From: Candidatus Altimarinota bacterium
GTDB lineage: Bacteria > Cyanobacteriota > Cyanobacteriia > Cyanobacteriales > Microcystaceae
Length of the DNA: 43,737 nucleotides
Assembly (NCBI GenBank): GCA_012031035.1
Contig: JAAUUT010000032.1
Location: 1 to 43,737 of the forward strand
Direction of reading: 5' to 3'
Under the pieces are notes generated by a model. It had not been told where the DNA came from. It made no database searches and saw nothing but the letters and a program-made list of their open reading frames with translations. Made by a program: the position numbers and the translations under genes. The number at the start of each line of letters is the position of its first letter. The first letter of the stretch is position 1. Shown here in pieces: positions 8,643 to 18,838 of this stretch.

Positions 8643-10428
8643 ATGCGAACTCACTATTGTGGCGAACTCAGAAAATCAGATCTAAGTAAAACAGTTACTC
8701 TTTTTGGTTGGGTAGATCGCCGTCGGGATCACGGAGGTGTTATTTTTATCGATTGCGCGATCGCATGGAGTCGTGCAAATTGTCAGCGACCCACAACGCA
8801 CCCCCGACTCCTACAAAGATGCAGAATCGTTGCGCAGCGAATATGTGGTTAAAATTATCGGTCGCGTCAGTCAGCGTCCGCCAGAGTCTTTAAACCTCAA
8901 AATTCCTACGGGTGAGGTAGAAATTTATGCAGACAAAATTGAAGTTCTCAACGGCGTTAGCAAGCAACTTCCTTTTGTCATCTCCAGTACCGAGTTAGAT
9001 TCGGTACGCGAAGAAGTACGATTGAAATATCGTTATTTAGATTTGAGACGCGATCGCATGACTAAAAACTTGCAATTGCGCCACCAAGTCGTCAAAGCGA
9101 TTCGTCACTTTCTCGAAGACGAACAAAATTTCATCGAAGTAGAAACCCCCATTTTGACTCGTTCGACTCCCGAAGGTGCGAGAGATTATTTAGTTCCTTC
9201 GAGAGTCAATCCTGGAGAATGGTACGCTTTACCCCAGTCGCCACAATTATTTAAGCAATTATTAATGGTATCTGGGTGCGATCGCTACTATCAAATTGCG
9301 CGTTGTTTTCGCGACGAAGATTTACGCGCCGACAGACAACCAGAATTTACGCAATTGGACATGGAAATGAGTTTCCTGTCGCAAGATGAAATCTTAGAAC
9401 TCAACGAAGCATTAATTGCCCATATTCTCAAAACCGTCAAAAATATCGAGATTTCCCGTCCGTTACCCAGACTTACTTATGCTGAGTCGATGGCACGTTA
9501 TGGATGCGATCGCCCCGATACGCGCTTTGGTTTAGAATTAGTTGATGTTTCAGAGATCGTCAAAACTAGCGGTTTTAAAGTCTTTTCTGGCGCGATAGAA
9601 AGCGGTGGAATTGTCAAAGTTTTACCAATTCCCAATGGCAATGAAGCTATCTCAAATGTCAGAATCAAATCCAAAGGCGATCTATTTGAAGAAGCTTGTA
9701 AAGTAGGAGCAAAAGGAATTGCTTATATTCGAGTTCGAGAAGGAAATGAATTCGATACGATTGGTGCAATTAAAGATAATCTCACCGACGAACAAAAGCA
9801 ACAATTAATCGAAAAAACAGGTGCAAAACCCGGTCATTTATTACTTTTTGGTGCGGGAGATATCGATACGGTTAATAAATCGCTTTCAAGATTGCGATTG
9901 ATAGTGGGAGAAGAATTAAAATTAATCGATCCCAACCAAATTAATTTGCTTTGGGTGACAGACTTTCCTATGTTTGAATGGAATGCTGACGAAAAGCGCT
10001 TAGAAGCAATACATCACCCCTTTACAGCACCCAATCCCGAAGATTTAAACGATCTAAAAACTGCCAGAGCGCAAGCCTATGACATGATTTATAATGGCGT
10101 AGAAATAGGCGGCGGAAGTTTGCGGATTTACCAGCGAGAAATCCAAGAAAAAGTATTTGCAACCATTGGATTATCCATGAAAGAAGCTTATAGTAAATTC
10201 GGTTTTTTACTAGAAGCATTTGAATATGGAACGCCACCCCACGGGGGAATTGCCTATGGATTGGATCGCTTGGTGATGCTATTAGCTGGTGAAGAATCGA
10301 TTCGGGATGTCATTGCTTTTCCGAAAACTCAACAAGCAAGTTGTTTGTTGACAGATGCGCCCTCACAAGTCGAGGAAAAACAGTTAAAAGAACTGCACGT
10401 TAAATCAACCTATAAACCGAAATTGTAG
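8643..10428 (+). CDS. aspS: Aspartyl-tRNA synthetase, frameshifted in N-terminal domain
   Basis: Class II synthetase charging tRNA-Asp; bacterial type with OB-fold anticodon-binding domain, catalytic core and GAD insertion. The N-terminus [18 protein letters not shown] and [16 protein letters not shown] is in one frame; [20 protein letters not shown] onward is in another. Class II motif 2 [14 protein letters not shown] and motif 3 [15 protein letters not shown] are intact. The expected IDLRDRxGVV junction is recovered by adding one T at the TT of 8753-8754 and one base just after the HIP1 site at 8757-8764, giving 595 residues, the usual cyanobacterial length. Both missing bases flank the same HIP1 octamer. 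As the gene is essential, sequence error is more likely than inactivation. No other aspS is seen in the window. Confidence 0.93.
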
Positions 10429-10670
10429 AAGGGACTGGTGACTGGGATAAGCTGTTAAACATTTAGGCTGTCATAAAAGTTGGACTCTGAGACGGGGAGA
10501 CTGGGGGACGGGGAGAGAGTTTTAAGAAGTCTTTCTTCACTCATCAATAGGAAATCTAGATGTGAAACAGCTTATTAGGAGATTAGGAAATTAAAGATAA
10601 CAAAGGTGTAAATTCCCCCTTTACTAATTGTCAATCTCCATTTAGGATTTTGAATTCATAATTCGAGCGA

Positions 10671-11555
10671 CTAATTTTTTTTCTGCCAACGAGGATTGAA
10701 AAACTCGCTTAATCCTTCGCCTAATAAAGATAATCCCGTTACCATCAAGGTTAAAGCTATTCCAGGAAACAAAGTCGTCCACCAAATACCAATCGAAAGA
10801 TCTGGCATTGCTTCTTTAAGATCGTGTCCCCATTCTGGCACTTCTTCTGGGAGTCCTAACCCTAAAAATCCTAATCCTCCTAAGATTAAAATAGCATCGG
10901 CGGCATTGAGGGTAAATAAAACAGGTACGCTTTGAATCACGTTTAGAAATAGATAGCGCGACAGAATTCTAGTAGGCGTTGCGCCCATTGCTTGCGCTGC
11001 TTCGACGAATAATTCGGTTTTGACGCTAGTCGTGTGATTGCGAACGACGCGATAATACTGGGGGATATAAGAAATGCTAACCGCGATCGCGACATTCAAA
11101 ATTCCTTGTCCCAAAACAAATGCTAACGTTACCGACAGCAACAATCCCGGTAGCGTATAAATCGTATCCATCACAAACAGCAAAAATTTATCGACGCGAC
11201 CGCCGAGATAACCGCTAATTAATCCCAAAGGAACGCCGATAATTAAAGATAGCGTAGTCGCAAGAAGAACAACTTCTAATGCTGCTTGAGAACCGTAGAG
11301 AGTTCGTGCAAACACATCATAGCCGCGAACGTTTGTCCCAAACCAATGACGGATGTTAGGAGGAGTGAGAGGATTATTACTCAACAAATCTGTGGGATCT
11401 AGAATTAAGCCCAAACTAGTTAAAAAAGGACAGAAAATAGCAACTAACAAGAAAGTAACGGTTATAACTAGACCTATCAGCATCAATTGCGCTGAAAGAC
11501 TCGGACGCGCTAGAATCCGCAACCAGGAAAGTGAAGAAAGTTTGGTAGAAGTCAT
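10671..11555 (-). CDS. DppC/OppC-type ABC transporter permease
   Basis: Inner-membrane permease of a peptide/nickel-class ABC importer, 294 residues. An N-terminal membrane segment at about 22-48 is followed by the periplasmic GTNVRGYDVFARTLYG motif typical of DppC proteins and a core of five further segments. The EAA loop is visible as EAAQAMGATPTRILSRYLFLN at about 187-207, the contact site for the ATPase. The conserved LGLGLPEEVPEWGHDL motif and a C-terminal FFNPRW are present. No DppB, ATPase or DppA gene lies next to it. It is downstream of two TRAP binding-protein genes on the same strand with a 68-base gap, so it may share their transcript although the transporter classes differ. Confidence 0.9.
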   Translation of the reverse strand: MTSTKLSSLSWLRILARPSLSAQLMLIGLVITVTFLLVAIFCPFLTSLGLILDPTDLLSNNPLTPPNIRHWFGTNVRGYDVFARTLYGSQAALEVVLLATTLSLIIGVPLGLISGYLGGRVDKFLLFVMDTIYTLPGLLLSVTLAFVLGQGILNVAIAVSISYIPQYYRVVRNHTTSVKTELFVEAAQAMGATPTRILSRYLFLNVIQSVPVLFTLNAADAILILGGLGFLGLGLPEEVPEWGHDLKEAMPDLSIGIWWTTLFPGIALTLMVTGLSLLGEGLSEFFNPRWQKKN

Positions 11556-11623
11556 GTCAGCTATCAGTTACTGGTAATCGATCTAGACGGATTCAATTGC
11601 AATGGTTTCCAATGAAAAAAAGT

Positions 11624-12754
11624 TTAGTTACCTGACTTGAGTTTTGAGTAAACAAAACGCTCAAAACTGCTTTGATTGAGATTATCCCAAGTGTAAACGC
11701 GATCGCGAAACTGTTTCCACTCGTCATAAACTCTCTTGAAGTCTGTATCTTTAGCGGCAAATTCATCGTACAACGCAAACGAGGCTTTTTCTGCGGCGGC
11801 TAAAATTTCATCGCTATAAGAACGCAGTTGCACCCCTTTCTTTAACAAACGCCCTAATGCTTCGGTGTTGAGCGCATCGTAGCGAGCCAGCATTGTTATA
11901 TTAATTTCATAAGCTGCCGTTTCAAAAATCTTTTGATATTCAATCGGTAATTGATTCCAGCGATTGAGATTTATTTGAATTTCGACTGTAGGGCCAGGTT
12001 CCCACCAGCCAGGATAATAATAGTATTTCGCAACTTTATCTAATGATAGCTTTTCATCATCATAAGGCGCGACCCATTCTGCTGCATCGATCGCACCCGT
12101 TTGCAGCGCTTGAAAAATTTCGCTCCCTGGAATATTTTGTACCGTTACGCCGAGTTTTCCCATCACCTGACCGCCCAGTCCTGGGATACGCATCTTTAAC
12201 CCTTGTAAGTCTTTTACCGTAGAGATTTCCTTGCGAAACCATCCGCCCATTTGTACGCCCGTGTTACCTGCGGGAAACTGAATCAAACCAAATTTTTTAG
12301 CATAAAGTTCCTGCAACATTTTTAGTCCGCCACCTTCGTACAGCCAAGCATTCTGTTGCTGGGCGGTCAAACCAAAGGGCAAGCAGGTTCCGAAAGCAGC
12401 AAACGGACTTCTTCCCACATAGTAATATGAGGCGGTATGACCGCAAGGAACCGCACCTTGCGAGACGACGTTGAGAACTTCTAAAGGCGGGGCTAATTCT
12501 CCCGCCGCACGAGGTTCGATTTTAAATTTACCGCCCGTCATCGCTGCTACGCGATCGGCAAAGTTTTTAACGCTACCATAAATTGTATCGAGAGAGACTG
12601 GCCAACTCGTTGCCATCTGCCAGGTAATGTTAGGCAAAGAAGCATTGCTACTCGTGGTTTGCGTTGCTCGATTATTGCATCCCGCGATCGCGCCGATTCC
12701 TGATGCACTAATTGTTCCGAATGTCAAGGCTTTTAATAACTCTCGACGTTCCAT
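11624..12754 (-). CDS. TRAP transporter substrate-binding protein (DctP family), copy 2
   Basis: Periplasmic binding protein of a tripartite ATP-independent transporter, 376 residues. The N-terminus [13 protein letters not shown] looks like a twin-arginine signal, and AIAGC at about 22-26 is a lipobox, so this is probably a Tat-exported lipoprotein. The DctP core includes [17 protein letters not shown], with the Arg that normally binds the substrate carboxylate, [13 protein letters not shown] and [12 protein letters not shown]. The last motif suggests the TakP-like group binding 2-oxoacids or related monocarboxylates; the substrate is not determined. It is a close paralogue of the gene immediately upstream. 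No DctQ or DctM membrane subunit is in the window. Confidence 0.9.
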   Translation of the reverse strand: MERRELLKALTFGTISASGIGAIAGCNNRATQTTSSNASLPNITWQMATSWPVSLDTIYGSVKNFADRVAAMTGGKFKIEPRAAGELAPPLEVLNVVSQGAVPCGHTASYYYVGRSPFAAFGTCLPFGLTAQQQNAWLYEGGGLKMLQELYAKKFGLIQFPAGNTGVQMGGWFRKEISTVKDLQGLKMRIPGLGGQVMGKLGVTVQNIPGSEIFQALQTGAIDAAEWVAPYDDEKLSLDKVAKYYYYPGWWEPGPTVEIQINLNRWNQLPIEYQKIFETAAYEINITMLARYDALNTEALGRLLKKGVQLRSYSDEILAAAEKASFALYDEFAAKDTDFKRVYDEWKQFRDRVYTWDNLNQSSFERFVYSKLKSGN

Positions 12755-12858
12755 AACTTATTCTTGTTACTGCGCTCTTAAAAAGATTATTTGCATAACT
12801 CGCACGAGTAGCTTTAATCAAAATACACCAAATAATGATGAATTCATAATTTAATTGT

Positions 12859-13992
12859 TTATTGCGACTTGAGTTTAGAGTAAACAAAACGCTCGAAATT
12901 AGCTTGATTTAGATTATCCCAGGTGTAAACGCGATCGCGAAACTGCTTCCATTCCTCATAAACGCGCTTAAAATCAGCATCCTTAGCCGCAAATTCATCG
13001 TATAACTCAAACGCGGCTGTTTGAGCGGCATCTAAAATCTCATCGCTATACTTTTGTAGTTTGACCCCGCCTTGCACCAATCGCCCAAGTGCGTCGTTAT
13101 TAAGGGTATCGTAGCGAGCTAACATAGTCAGATTAACTTCATAAGCTGCTGTTTTAAGAATTTCCTGGTATTCGACTGGCAACTTCTTCCACTCATTGAG
13201 GTTAATTTGTAATTCCCAGACTGGGCCGGGTTCCCACCAACCAGGGTAATAATAGAATTGGGCAACCTTATTCAATCCTAACTTTTCGTCATCGTAAGGG
13301 CCGATCCACTCAGCCGCATCTATTGCACCCGTCTGTAATGCCTGGAAGATCTCGCCACCAGGAAGATTCTGCACCGTTACGCCGAGTTTGCCCATCACCT
13401 GACCGCCTAATCCAGGGATGCGCATCTTTAACCCTTGCAAGTCTTTTACGGTAGAGATTTCCTTGCGAAACCAACCGCCCATTTGCGTTCCGCTACTACC
13501 TGCGGGAAACTGAATTACGCCGAATTTCTGAGCATAAAGTTCTTGCAACAGCTTTAGTCCGCCTCCCTCATACAGCCAGGCGTTTTGCTGCTGGGCCGTC
13601 AAACCAAAGGGAACCGCGCATCCAAAAGCCGTAAAGGGACTTCTCCCGATGTAGTAATAAGAAGCCGTATGACCGCATTGTACTGCGCCTTGAGAGACGA
13701 CGTTAAGAACTTCTAAAGGTGGGGCTAACTCGCCCGCCGCACGAGGTGTTATCTTAAACTTACCGCCTGTCATTGCAGCAACGCGATCGCAAATATCTTT
13801 CGCTCCCCCATAAATCGTATCGAGAGACACCGGCCAACTCGTTGCCATTTGCCAAGTAACGTTAGGTAAAGAAGCACTAGCGTTTGGTGCGTTATTTTGC
13901 GCGGCTCGATTATTGCATCCTCCAATTAAACTTACACTTGTAGCGCCAATGGTTCCATAAACGACTGTTTTTAATAATTTGCGACGTTCCAT
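12859..13992 (-). CDS. TRAP transporter substrate-binding protein (DctP family), copy 1
   Basis: 377-residue paralogue of the neighbouring binding protein, roughly four-fifths identical by eye along the whole length. It has the same MERRKLL twin-arginine-like start, a lipobox LIGGC, and the core motifs [30 protein letters not shown] and [11 protein letters not shown]. The Tat-type signal suggests folding in the cytoplasm before export. The two genes are in tandem with a 104-base gap, pointing to local duplication followed by divergence; differences around residues 195-250 (for example [10 protein letters not shown] against [10 protein letters not shown]) may alter ligand specificity. It is first in the likely transcript. 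Confidence 0.9.
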   Translation of the reverse strand: MERRKLLKTVVYGTIGATSVSLIGGCNNRAAQNNAPNASASLPNVTWQMATSWPVSLDTIYGGAKDICDRVAAMTGGKFKITPRAAGELAPPLEVLNVVSQGAVQCGHTASYYYIGRSPFTAFGCAVPFGLTAQQQNAWLYEGGGLKLLQELYAQKFGVIQFPAGSSGTQMGGWFRKEISTVKDLQGLKMRIPGLGGQVMGKLGVTVQNLPGGEIFQALQTGAIDAAEWIGPYDDEKLGLNKVAQFYYYPGWWEPGPVWELQINLNEWKKLPVEYQEILKTAAYEVNLTMLARYDTLNNDALGRLVQGGVKLQKYSDEILDAAQTAAFELYDEFAAKDADFKRVYEEWKQFRDRVYTWDNLNQANFERFVYSKLKSQ

Positions 13993-14358
13993 AAACCGCT
14001 CTTTTTGATTTGTATCTTAAAACAATTTTTAATCGCGCGATCTTCACGATTAACGTTCACAACGATACACTAGCAGGTTACGTCAAGCAAATTAAGAGCA
14101 GTTTACAACGATTGGGAATTATAAAATATCGCTATGGTTAAAATGTCAAGTAAATTTATATTTTAAAGAATATCTAGCTTATGATGGTGATGAAAAAATA
14201 AACGAGATGAATTTACAAATAAAAGTTTTACAGAAATGATAGAATCCAGCCTATAAAATTCCGATATTGCAGACAAGCATCGTCAGGTAAAAGAGTAAAA
14301 GCGCGATCGTGAATTTAAGATTTTCATTTAAAACTGCGCTTACTAAAAGGCTAATGAA
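13993..14358. other. Divergent intergenic region, TRAP genes / pentapeptide gene
   Basis: 366 bases between divergent genes, AT-rich, with CGATCG-related sites near 14040 and 14305. It must hold the promoters for the TRAP cluster (minus) and the pentapeptide gene (plus). No RNA gene, clear -35/-10 pair or strong hairpin was identified. Confidence 0.4.
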
Positions 14359-16519
14359 ATGAAAGCTAGCGAGGTTTTGAAAAAATATGCAGACGGGGAG
14401 CGGAACTTCTGCCACGCCAATCTTAGAGGTCAGTCTTTCAAGAGAAAAGATCTGTCAGGTGCAGATTTTAGTCATGCAAAAATCCAAAGTGCAGATTTTT
14501 CCAACGCCAATCTTAAAAATGCAAAATTTATTAGTACTGAAGCTGGACTGCAAGGTTACTGGGCAATCGTTACAGTAATTATCTTATTGTTTCTATCCAT
14601 AGTATTAGGATTTTTTCCGGCGATCGCTAGTTCTTCTGTAATATCTCTTTTTCTTCCCTTAAACCTTCAAGAATTTGATTTAATTCCTGCTGTATTGGTT
14701 TTAATTGTGCTTACGGTATTTTTTATTACCACTATTCGCCAAGGTCTAGGAGTAGGAATAGGGGCAGGGATAGCAGCAGTAGCAGGAACAATGGCAGTAT
14801 CAGCAGCACTAGCCTGGGCAGGAGCAAAGTCTGGGGTATTAGCAGTAGCAGTTGCTGGAACGGGTGCGCTAGCAGGAGCAATAGTCGGAACGGGGCTAGT
14901 AGCAATAACAGTGGCAGTGGCGAGAGCAGTAGCACTGAGATGGTCAGTGTTTGTGGCATTAACTGAAATAATCATGACAGGAGTATGGTCAGCAATAAGT
15001 TCGCGAGTAGAAGTAACATGGGCGGGAAAAGTAGTAGCAGCAGTGGGGTGGGGATGGCAGTAATGGCAATGATAGTAGCGGAAACAATAACAGGATTAGG
15101 TATTTATCTTGCTTGGCGTGCTTTGTTAAGAGATGAAAAACAAGCTTTTATTCACGAGATTGCTATTTCTTTAGCAGCTATTAAAGGAACTAGCTTTCGC
15201 AATGCTGACTTAACTGATGCTGATTTTATCGGAGCCACCCTTAAGAATACAGACTTCAGAAAAGCTATCCTCACTCGTACCTACTGGCACAATGTCAAAA
15301 ATCTTAACCTTGCTCGCCTTGGAACAACTTATCTTCAGAATGCAAAATTACAACAATTACTTACAGATAAGATACAAGACATAAACTTCGATCGCCAAGA
15401 TTTGCGAGGTGTTAATCTACAGGGATTTGAGCTAGCAGGCGCTAGTTTTGTAGATGCAGATCTCAGCCAAGCTAACTTGCAAGAAGTTAAACTATTTGAA
15501 GCAAAACTAGTACGAACAAATCTAGACCAAGCTAACTTAAGTAATGCGGATATCTTACCGGATCGTATATCGAAGACTGGGGTATTACTAGGAAAACTAG
15601 ATTCGATGGAGTTAAATGTGAATACGTTTATCTAAAACTTCCTACTGAAGGCGATCGCGATTCAAATCGAATGCCTCCACCAAAACAGGGAAACTTTGAA
15701 GATAATGACTTTTATATTTTTATTACATCTGTTCTCGATACTCTAGATCTTTATCATAACCAGGATATCAATGCAGGTGTAGCTATTACTGTACTCAAAG
15801 GTTTAAGCAGGGACTACCCCGTTCAGTTTGAGCTTGTAGAAGTGGCAAAAAGAGGTGAAAATCTATTCAAACTTGGGTTCAAGGTATTTGGAGCGGCTAG
15901 CCATTTCCAACTTCAGCAAGAATATTATGCTAGATATGAGCAAACTTTACATTTTTACGACCCAAAGAAATTGATGCCTGATACTGAGAATATAGCCGAT
16001 AAAATTACTGAAAATGTGACTCAAATTATTGAAACTGTGAAAGAGAATCCGGGTACGTATATAGAAAAACTGCATAATCAAGGCATTTTTATAACAGGGG
16101 GAAATGTTAATATGACTGGCGATCGCAACATTAACACAGATGTTTACTACGAACAAATTGAAAGCCTCGGCATTGGTTACATGAAAGATGGAGAAATTAA
16201 AAAAGGGGCAAAAGTAGCTGGAGTCATCAATGAAGCAGAGCAACAAAATTTAGCTGAAATTATCCAAATAATTGAATCTCTGCGGAAAAATTTAAAAGTG
16301 TTGGATGACAAAGAAGCTTGCCATGAGGCAGTCGAGCATTTAGACGATTTAGAAGCTGAAGCTAAAGAAACTAACCCGAAAAAATCTAGACTTAAAGCTT
16401 CTTTGCTAGTTCTTTGGAATCTTGGCAAAGACGTTACTGCGATCGCTAATGGAATAACAGCACTAGCAGAAAGATTTGGAATTTCATTACCACATTTGCC
16501 ACTTCCACCTGGCAATTAA
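14359..16519 (+). CDS. Pentapeptide-repeat membrane protein, two frameshifts
   Basis: Three successive frames make one protein of about 720 residues, matching a cyanobacterial family architecture. Order: short N-terminal pentapeptide block (ANLRGQSF, SGADFSHAKI, ANLKNAKF), membrane segments, a long Ala/Val/Gly low-complexity hydrophobic stretch, IYLAWRALLRDEK, a second pentapeptide block (NADLTDADF to DQANLSNADI), SYIEDWGITRKT, EYVYLKLPTEGDRD, VLDTLDLYHNQ, then a C-terminal region with a GGNVNMTGDRNINTD turn-rich motif and a helical tail. Frame 1 stops at 15063 and frame 2 at 15635. One G added to the run at 15045-15048 and one base at about 15555-15557 restore continuity. Pentapeptide repeats form a right-handed beta-helix; function unknown. 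The reconstruction rests on frame continuity and remembered family layout. Confidence 0.75.
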
Positions 16520-16553
16520 CGAACTTAAAAATCAATCATGATGTGTTTGACCT

Positions 16554-17000
16554 TTAATTTTCAGCAAATAGCGATTGACTTTTATCCTCTACGGGCCAAT
16601 CTTCATTTTGACCGCCAAAAATTATTTTTTTAATTTGAACGTAATCTTTGTTGAGTTGATTCAAGCCATTAATCAGAATATCAAGCGCAATAGGATCGCT
16701 AGTTCCTAGATCGAACCAGCATCGTCCCCAAGTTCCAGAATACTGAAAATCAGCCATATTGTGCATTGGAGCCATCATGACATTTTCGGCTGCGTCTGTA
16801 TCGTAATCCATATAACTAATATCGATTCCCATCTCTTGAACTTGGAGATTTTCTGCATTAAAAGCCCCTAATTTCCCTAAATAAAACCAAGAATTAAACA
16901 ATTCTTCGACAAATTGTTGTTCCATCGGCGAAGGAACTGTTTCAAACTCTATCCATATCCAGAGATCGAACGGATTAAATTCTCGAAACTGTACTTCCAT
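16554..17000 (-). CDS. DUF3531 family protein
   Basis: 148-residue soluble protein of the cyanobacterial/plastid DUF3531 family, function unknown. Recognised by MEVQFREFNPFDLWIW at the start, LFNSWFYLGKLGAFNAENLQ, DISYMDYDTDAAEN, GRCWFDLGTSDPIALD and the terminal GGQNEDWPV. The length is normal and the ATG coincides with the conserved N-terminus. It lies convergent to the pentapeptide gene, 34 bases away, and appears monocistronic. The region upstream of its start carries repeats and a palindrome. Confidence 0.9.
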   Translation of the reverse strand: MEVQFREFNPFDLWIWIEFETVPSPMEQQFVEELFNSWFYLGKLGAFNAENLQVQEMGIDISYMDYDTDAAENVMMAPMHNMADFQYSGTWGRCWFDLGTSDPIALDILINGLNQLNKDYVQIKKIIFGGQNEDWPVEDKSQSLFAEN

Positions 17001-17020
17001 TTTAGTAGTTCAGTAGTTTA

Positions 17021-17151
17021 GCGATATATCGCGTCTTTACAGTAGTTTAGTAGTTCACCCCCCTTTCATCCCCCCTTGCCAAGGGGGGACATAGGGGGTC
17101 AGATTCTCCCCCGTCTTCCTTGTCTTCCCTGTTGCCTGTTGCCTGTTGCCC
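17021..17151. repeat. Intergenic repeat cluster: palindrome, C/G hairpin, GTTGCCT heptamers
   Basis: GCGATATATCGC at 17021-17032 is a perfect 12-base palindrome followed by GTCTTTACAG, similar to the GCGTCTGTACAG element inside the PEP-synthase gene. CCCCCCTT (17070-17077) pairs perfectly with AAGGGGGG (17081-17088) around a GCC loop. GTTGCCT is repeated almost three times at 17131-17150. CAGTAGTTTAG-like direct repeats flank the first palindrome. The cluster lies upstream of the DUF3531 start and downstream of the CPBP gene. Confidence 0.7.
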
Positions 17152-17190
17152 AAATTCAGTAAATAATTTAAAGGTGCGATCGCTTATTAA

Positions 17191-17784
17191 CTATGATGAA
17201 GACATTCCAACCGACTTGCCAGCCTTCCACAAACTACTCGAAATAAGATTCGTGATGATATGAGCCACAATAGGAACTAGCAAATTTCCTGTCACCAAAG
17301 CACTATATCCCAGTGCAAATCCTACTATAGTTGCCCAAACGCCATAAGGCCATTGCTGAAGTCCGCTAAGGTGAAGAACGCCAAATAACAAACTAGACAA
17401 AATTACAGCCGTTAAATCAAAGCCCAAAGCGGGTAACATTACGCCGCGAAATAACAATTCTTCACTTAAACCAGGTAGCAATCCCAGCCAGATTATATCC
17501 GGCCAAATGAGAGGTTTGATGACTAATTCTAAATAAGCATCGGCACTGCGACGATATTCGGGCCACAACCGATAGATAATACTACTCGCCGCAATAATAC
17601 CGCCTGCAACTGCTATTCCTAGTAAAAAGCCTTTCCCTGTTAATTGCACCTCAACAAGCGCAATAGAACCTAGTTTCTGCCAGAGTTTAGCAACCGCTAG
17701 CAAAAGAACGGCGGTCACTCCCATGACCACTAAAATTTGCGTGCGCGTTAACGGTTCGGTTTCGAGATTGTTATGATTGGTCAC
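17191..17784 (-). CDS. CPBP-family intramembrane glutamic protease (Rce1-like)
   Basis: 197-residue membrane protein of the CPBP/CAAX-protease family. The catalytic signature EELLFRG is at about residues 108-114, followed by LLFGVLHL (motif with His) and VPIVAHIITNL (second His/Asn motif). About six membrane segments are visible. The start is GTG at 17784 and overlaps the 3' end of the DUF3326 gene by 14 bases, so translation is likely coupled. Such proteins process prenylated or peptide substrates or act in bacteriocin-type immunity; the substrate here is unknown. Confidence 0.88.
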   Translation of the reverse strand: MTNHNNLETEPLTRTQILVVMGVTAVLLLAVAKLWQKLGSIALVEVQLTGKGFLLGIAVAGGIIAASSIIYRLWPEYRRSADAYLELVIKPLIWPDIIWLGLLPGLSEELLFRGVMLPALGFDLTAVILSSLLFGVLHLSGLQQWPYGVWATIVGFALGYSALVTGNLLVPIVAHIITNLISSSLWKAGKSVGMSSS

Positions 17785-18838
17785 GATGAGATAAACAATG
17801 CAAAGATGATAGGTTAGGACGCAGGCAGTTAGAATCGATTCCTGCTCGATGGGTAACTAATACCCCTAACGCCTCTAAATACGAGTTTACCCTAATTGCT
17901 TTGATTCCTAGTATTTCTGGCGGAACCTGCATTTGAGTAGAGTTTTCTTCGATCGCAATAATTGTAGCGTTTTGGGAGGCAAAACTAAGTAGGGCACTCC
18001 CCCCACAAGCGGTTGCGGGAATTACGACAGCATCGACTTGTTGCGCCCAAATCGTCTGTGAATCGGCATTTTGTTTAGTAACGAATTGTGGAGCGCGGGA
18101 CAATCCTACTAACACGCAGGGAAGAAACGTATAGCCCAACTCTTCAGCCGCCGCGCGAGGCGATAAATTAGAATCGAGGGGTAGGGGCATTAGTGCGGGG
18201 GCGTGAGCGGCAGGAATTTGGAACTGACGGACGATAAGATGGGAAATAACGGCTTCTGCACCCGCAAGGGGATCGACTCCCGAACCATGTCGATAATTCT
18301 GTAAGACAAGCGTACCGGAGTCGTCGGGAAAGCGAGCAACGATCGCAATTGCTTCTGCTCGTGCCTGTTGTATCAGGGTTTCGGTCGCTCTGAGCAAACT
18401 ACCAGGGTTGCCAATTGTACCCCAACTAGCCCCCGATTGAGCGGATCGCAATTCGACTTCTAAAGGGGCATCGGTAATCATATAATCGGTCAGATTTAGC
18501 CCTAGCGTCGCCCTGGCGGCATCCGCAACTTGTAAATGTCGCAAACGCAAATCGGGTTCGATCGCGCGATCGAGGATTAAGCCAACGCGGTTCTGATGGA
18601 CGCTTTGCAAACCCCAGTCGCCGCGAGCAAAGCGATCCAGCCCGTAGCCTTCTACGTATAAGGTATTGGGCATAGACCAGTAGAGTTGAGCGCCGTTAAG
18701 GACGTTGGGATGGGCAATCAGGCGATCGCATACTTGCGCGACTGCACGGGCGACGGGCAAGGCATCCCCTGCATAGCCACCAATTGACGCACCAATCCCC
18801 GTCGGGACGATTAAAACAACGGTGTAAGGATGTCTCAA
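17771..18838 (-). CDS. DUF3326 domain-containing protein
   Basis: 355-residue protein of the DUF3326 family, found in cyanobacteria and plants, function unknown. The N-terminus PYTVVLIVPTGIGASIGGYA is highly characteristic, followed by MPNTLYVEGYGLDRFARGDW and a long soluble body with a Gly/Ala-rich C-terminal part including VVIPATACGGSALL. Translation appears to start at TTG (18838), whose last two bases are shared with the TGA stop of the small gene upstream (TTGA overlap), implying translational coupling. It is the middle gene of a three-gene overlapping operon with the 58-aa protein and the CPBP protease. Confidence 0.88.
   Translation of the reverse strand: MRHPYTVVLIVPTGIGASIGGYAGDALPVARAVAQVCDRLIAHPNVLNGAQLYWSMPNTLYVEGYGLDRFARGDWGLQSVHQNRVGLILDRAIEPDLRLRHLQVADAARATLGLNLTDYMITDAPLEVELRSAQSGASWGTIGNPGSLLRATETLIQQARAEAIAIVARFPDDSGTLVLQNYRHGSGVDPLAGAEAVISHLIVRQFQIPAAHAPALMPLPLDSNLSPRAAAEELGYTFLPCVLVGLSRAPQFVTKQNADSQTIWAQQVDAVVIPATACGGSALLSFASQNATIIAIEENSTQMQVPPEILGIKAIRVNSYLEALGVLVTHRAGIDSNCLRPNLSSLHCLSHRDQS

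Noticed and set aside
14667..14975. Long Ala/Thr/Pro- and Leu-rich frames antisense to the pentapeptide gene
   Set aside because: They are mirror images of the GCA/GTA-rich repeat tract and do not look like an independent protein.
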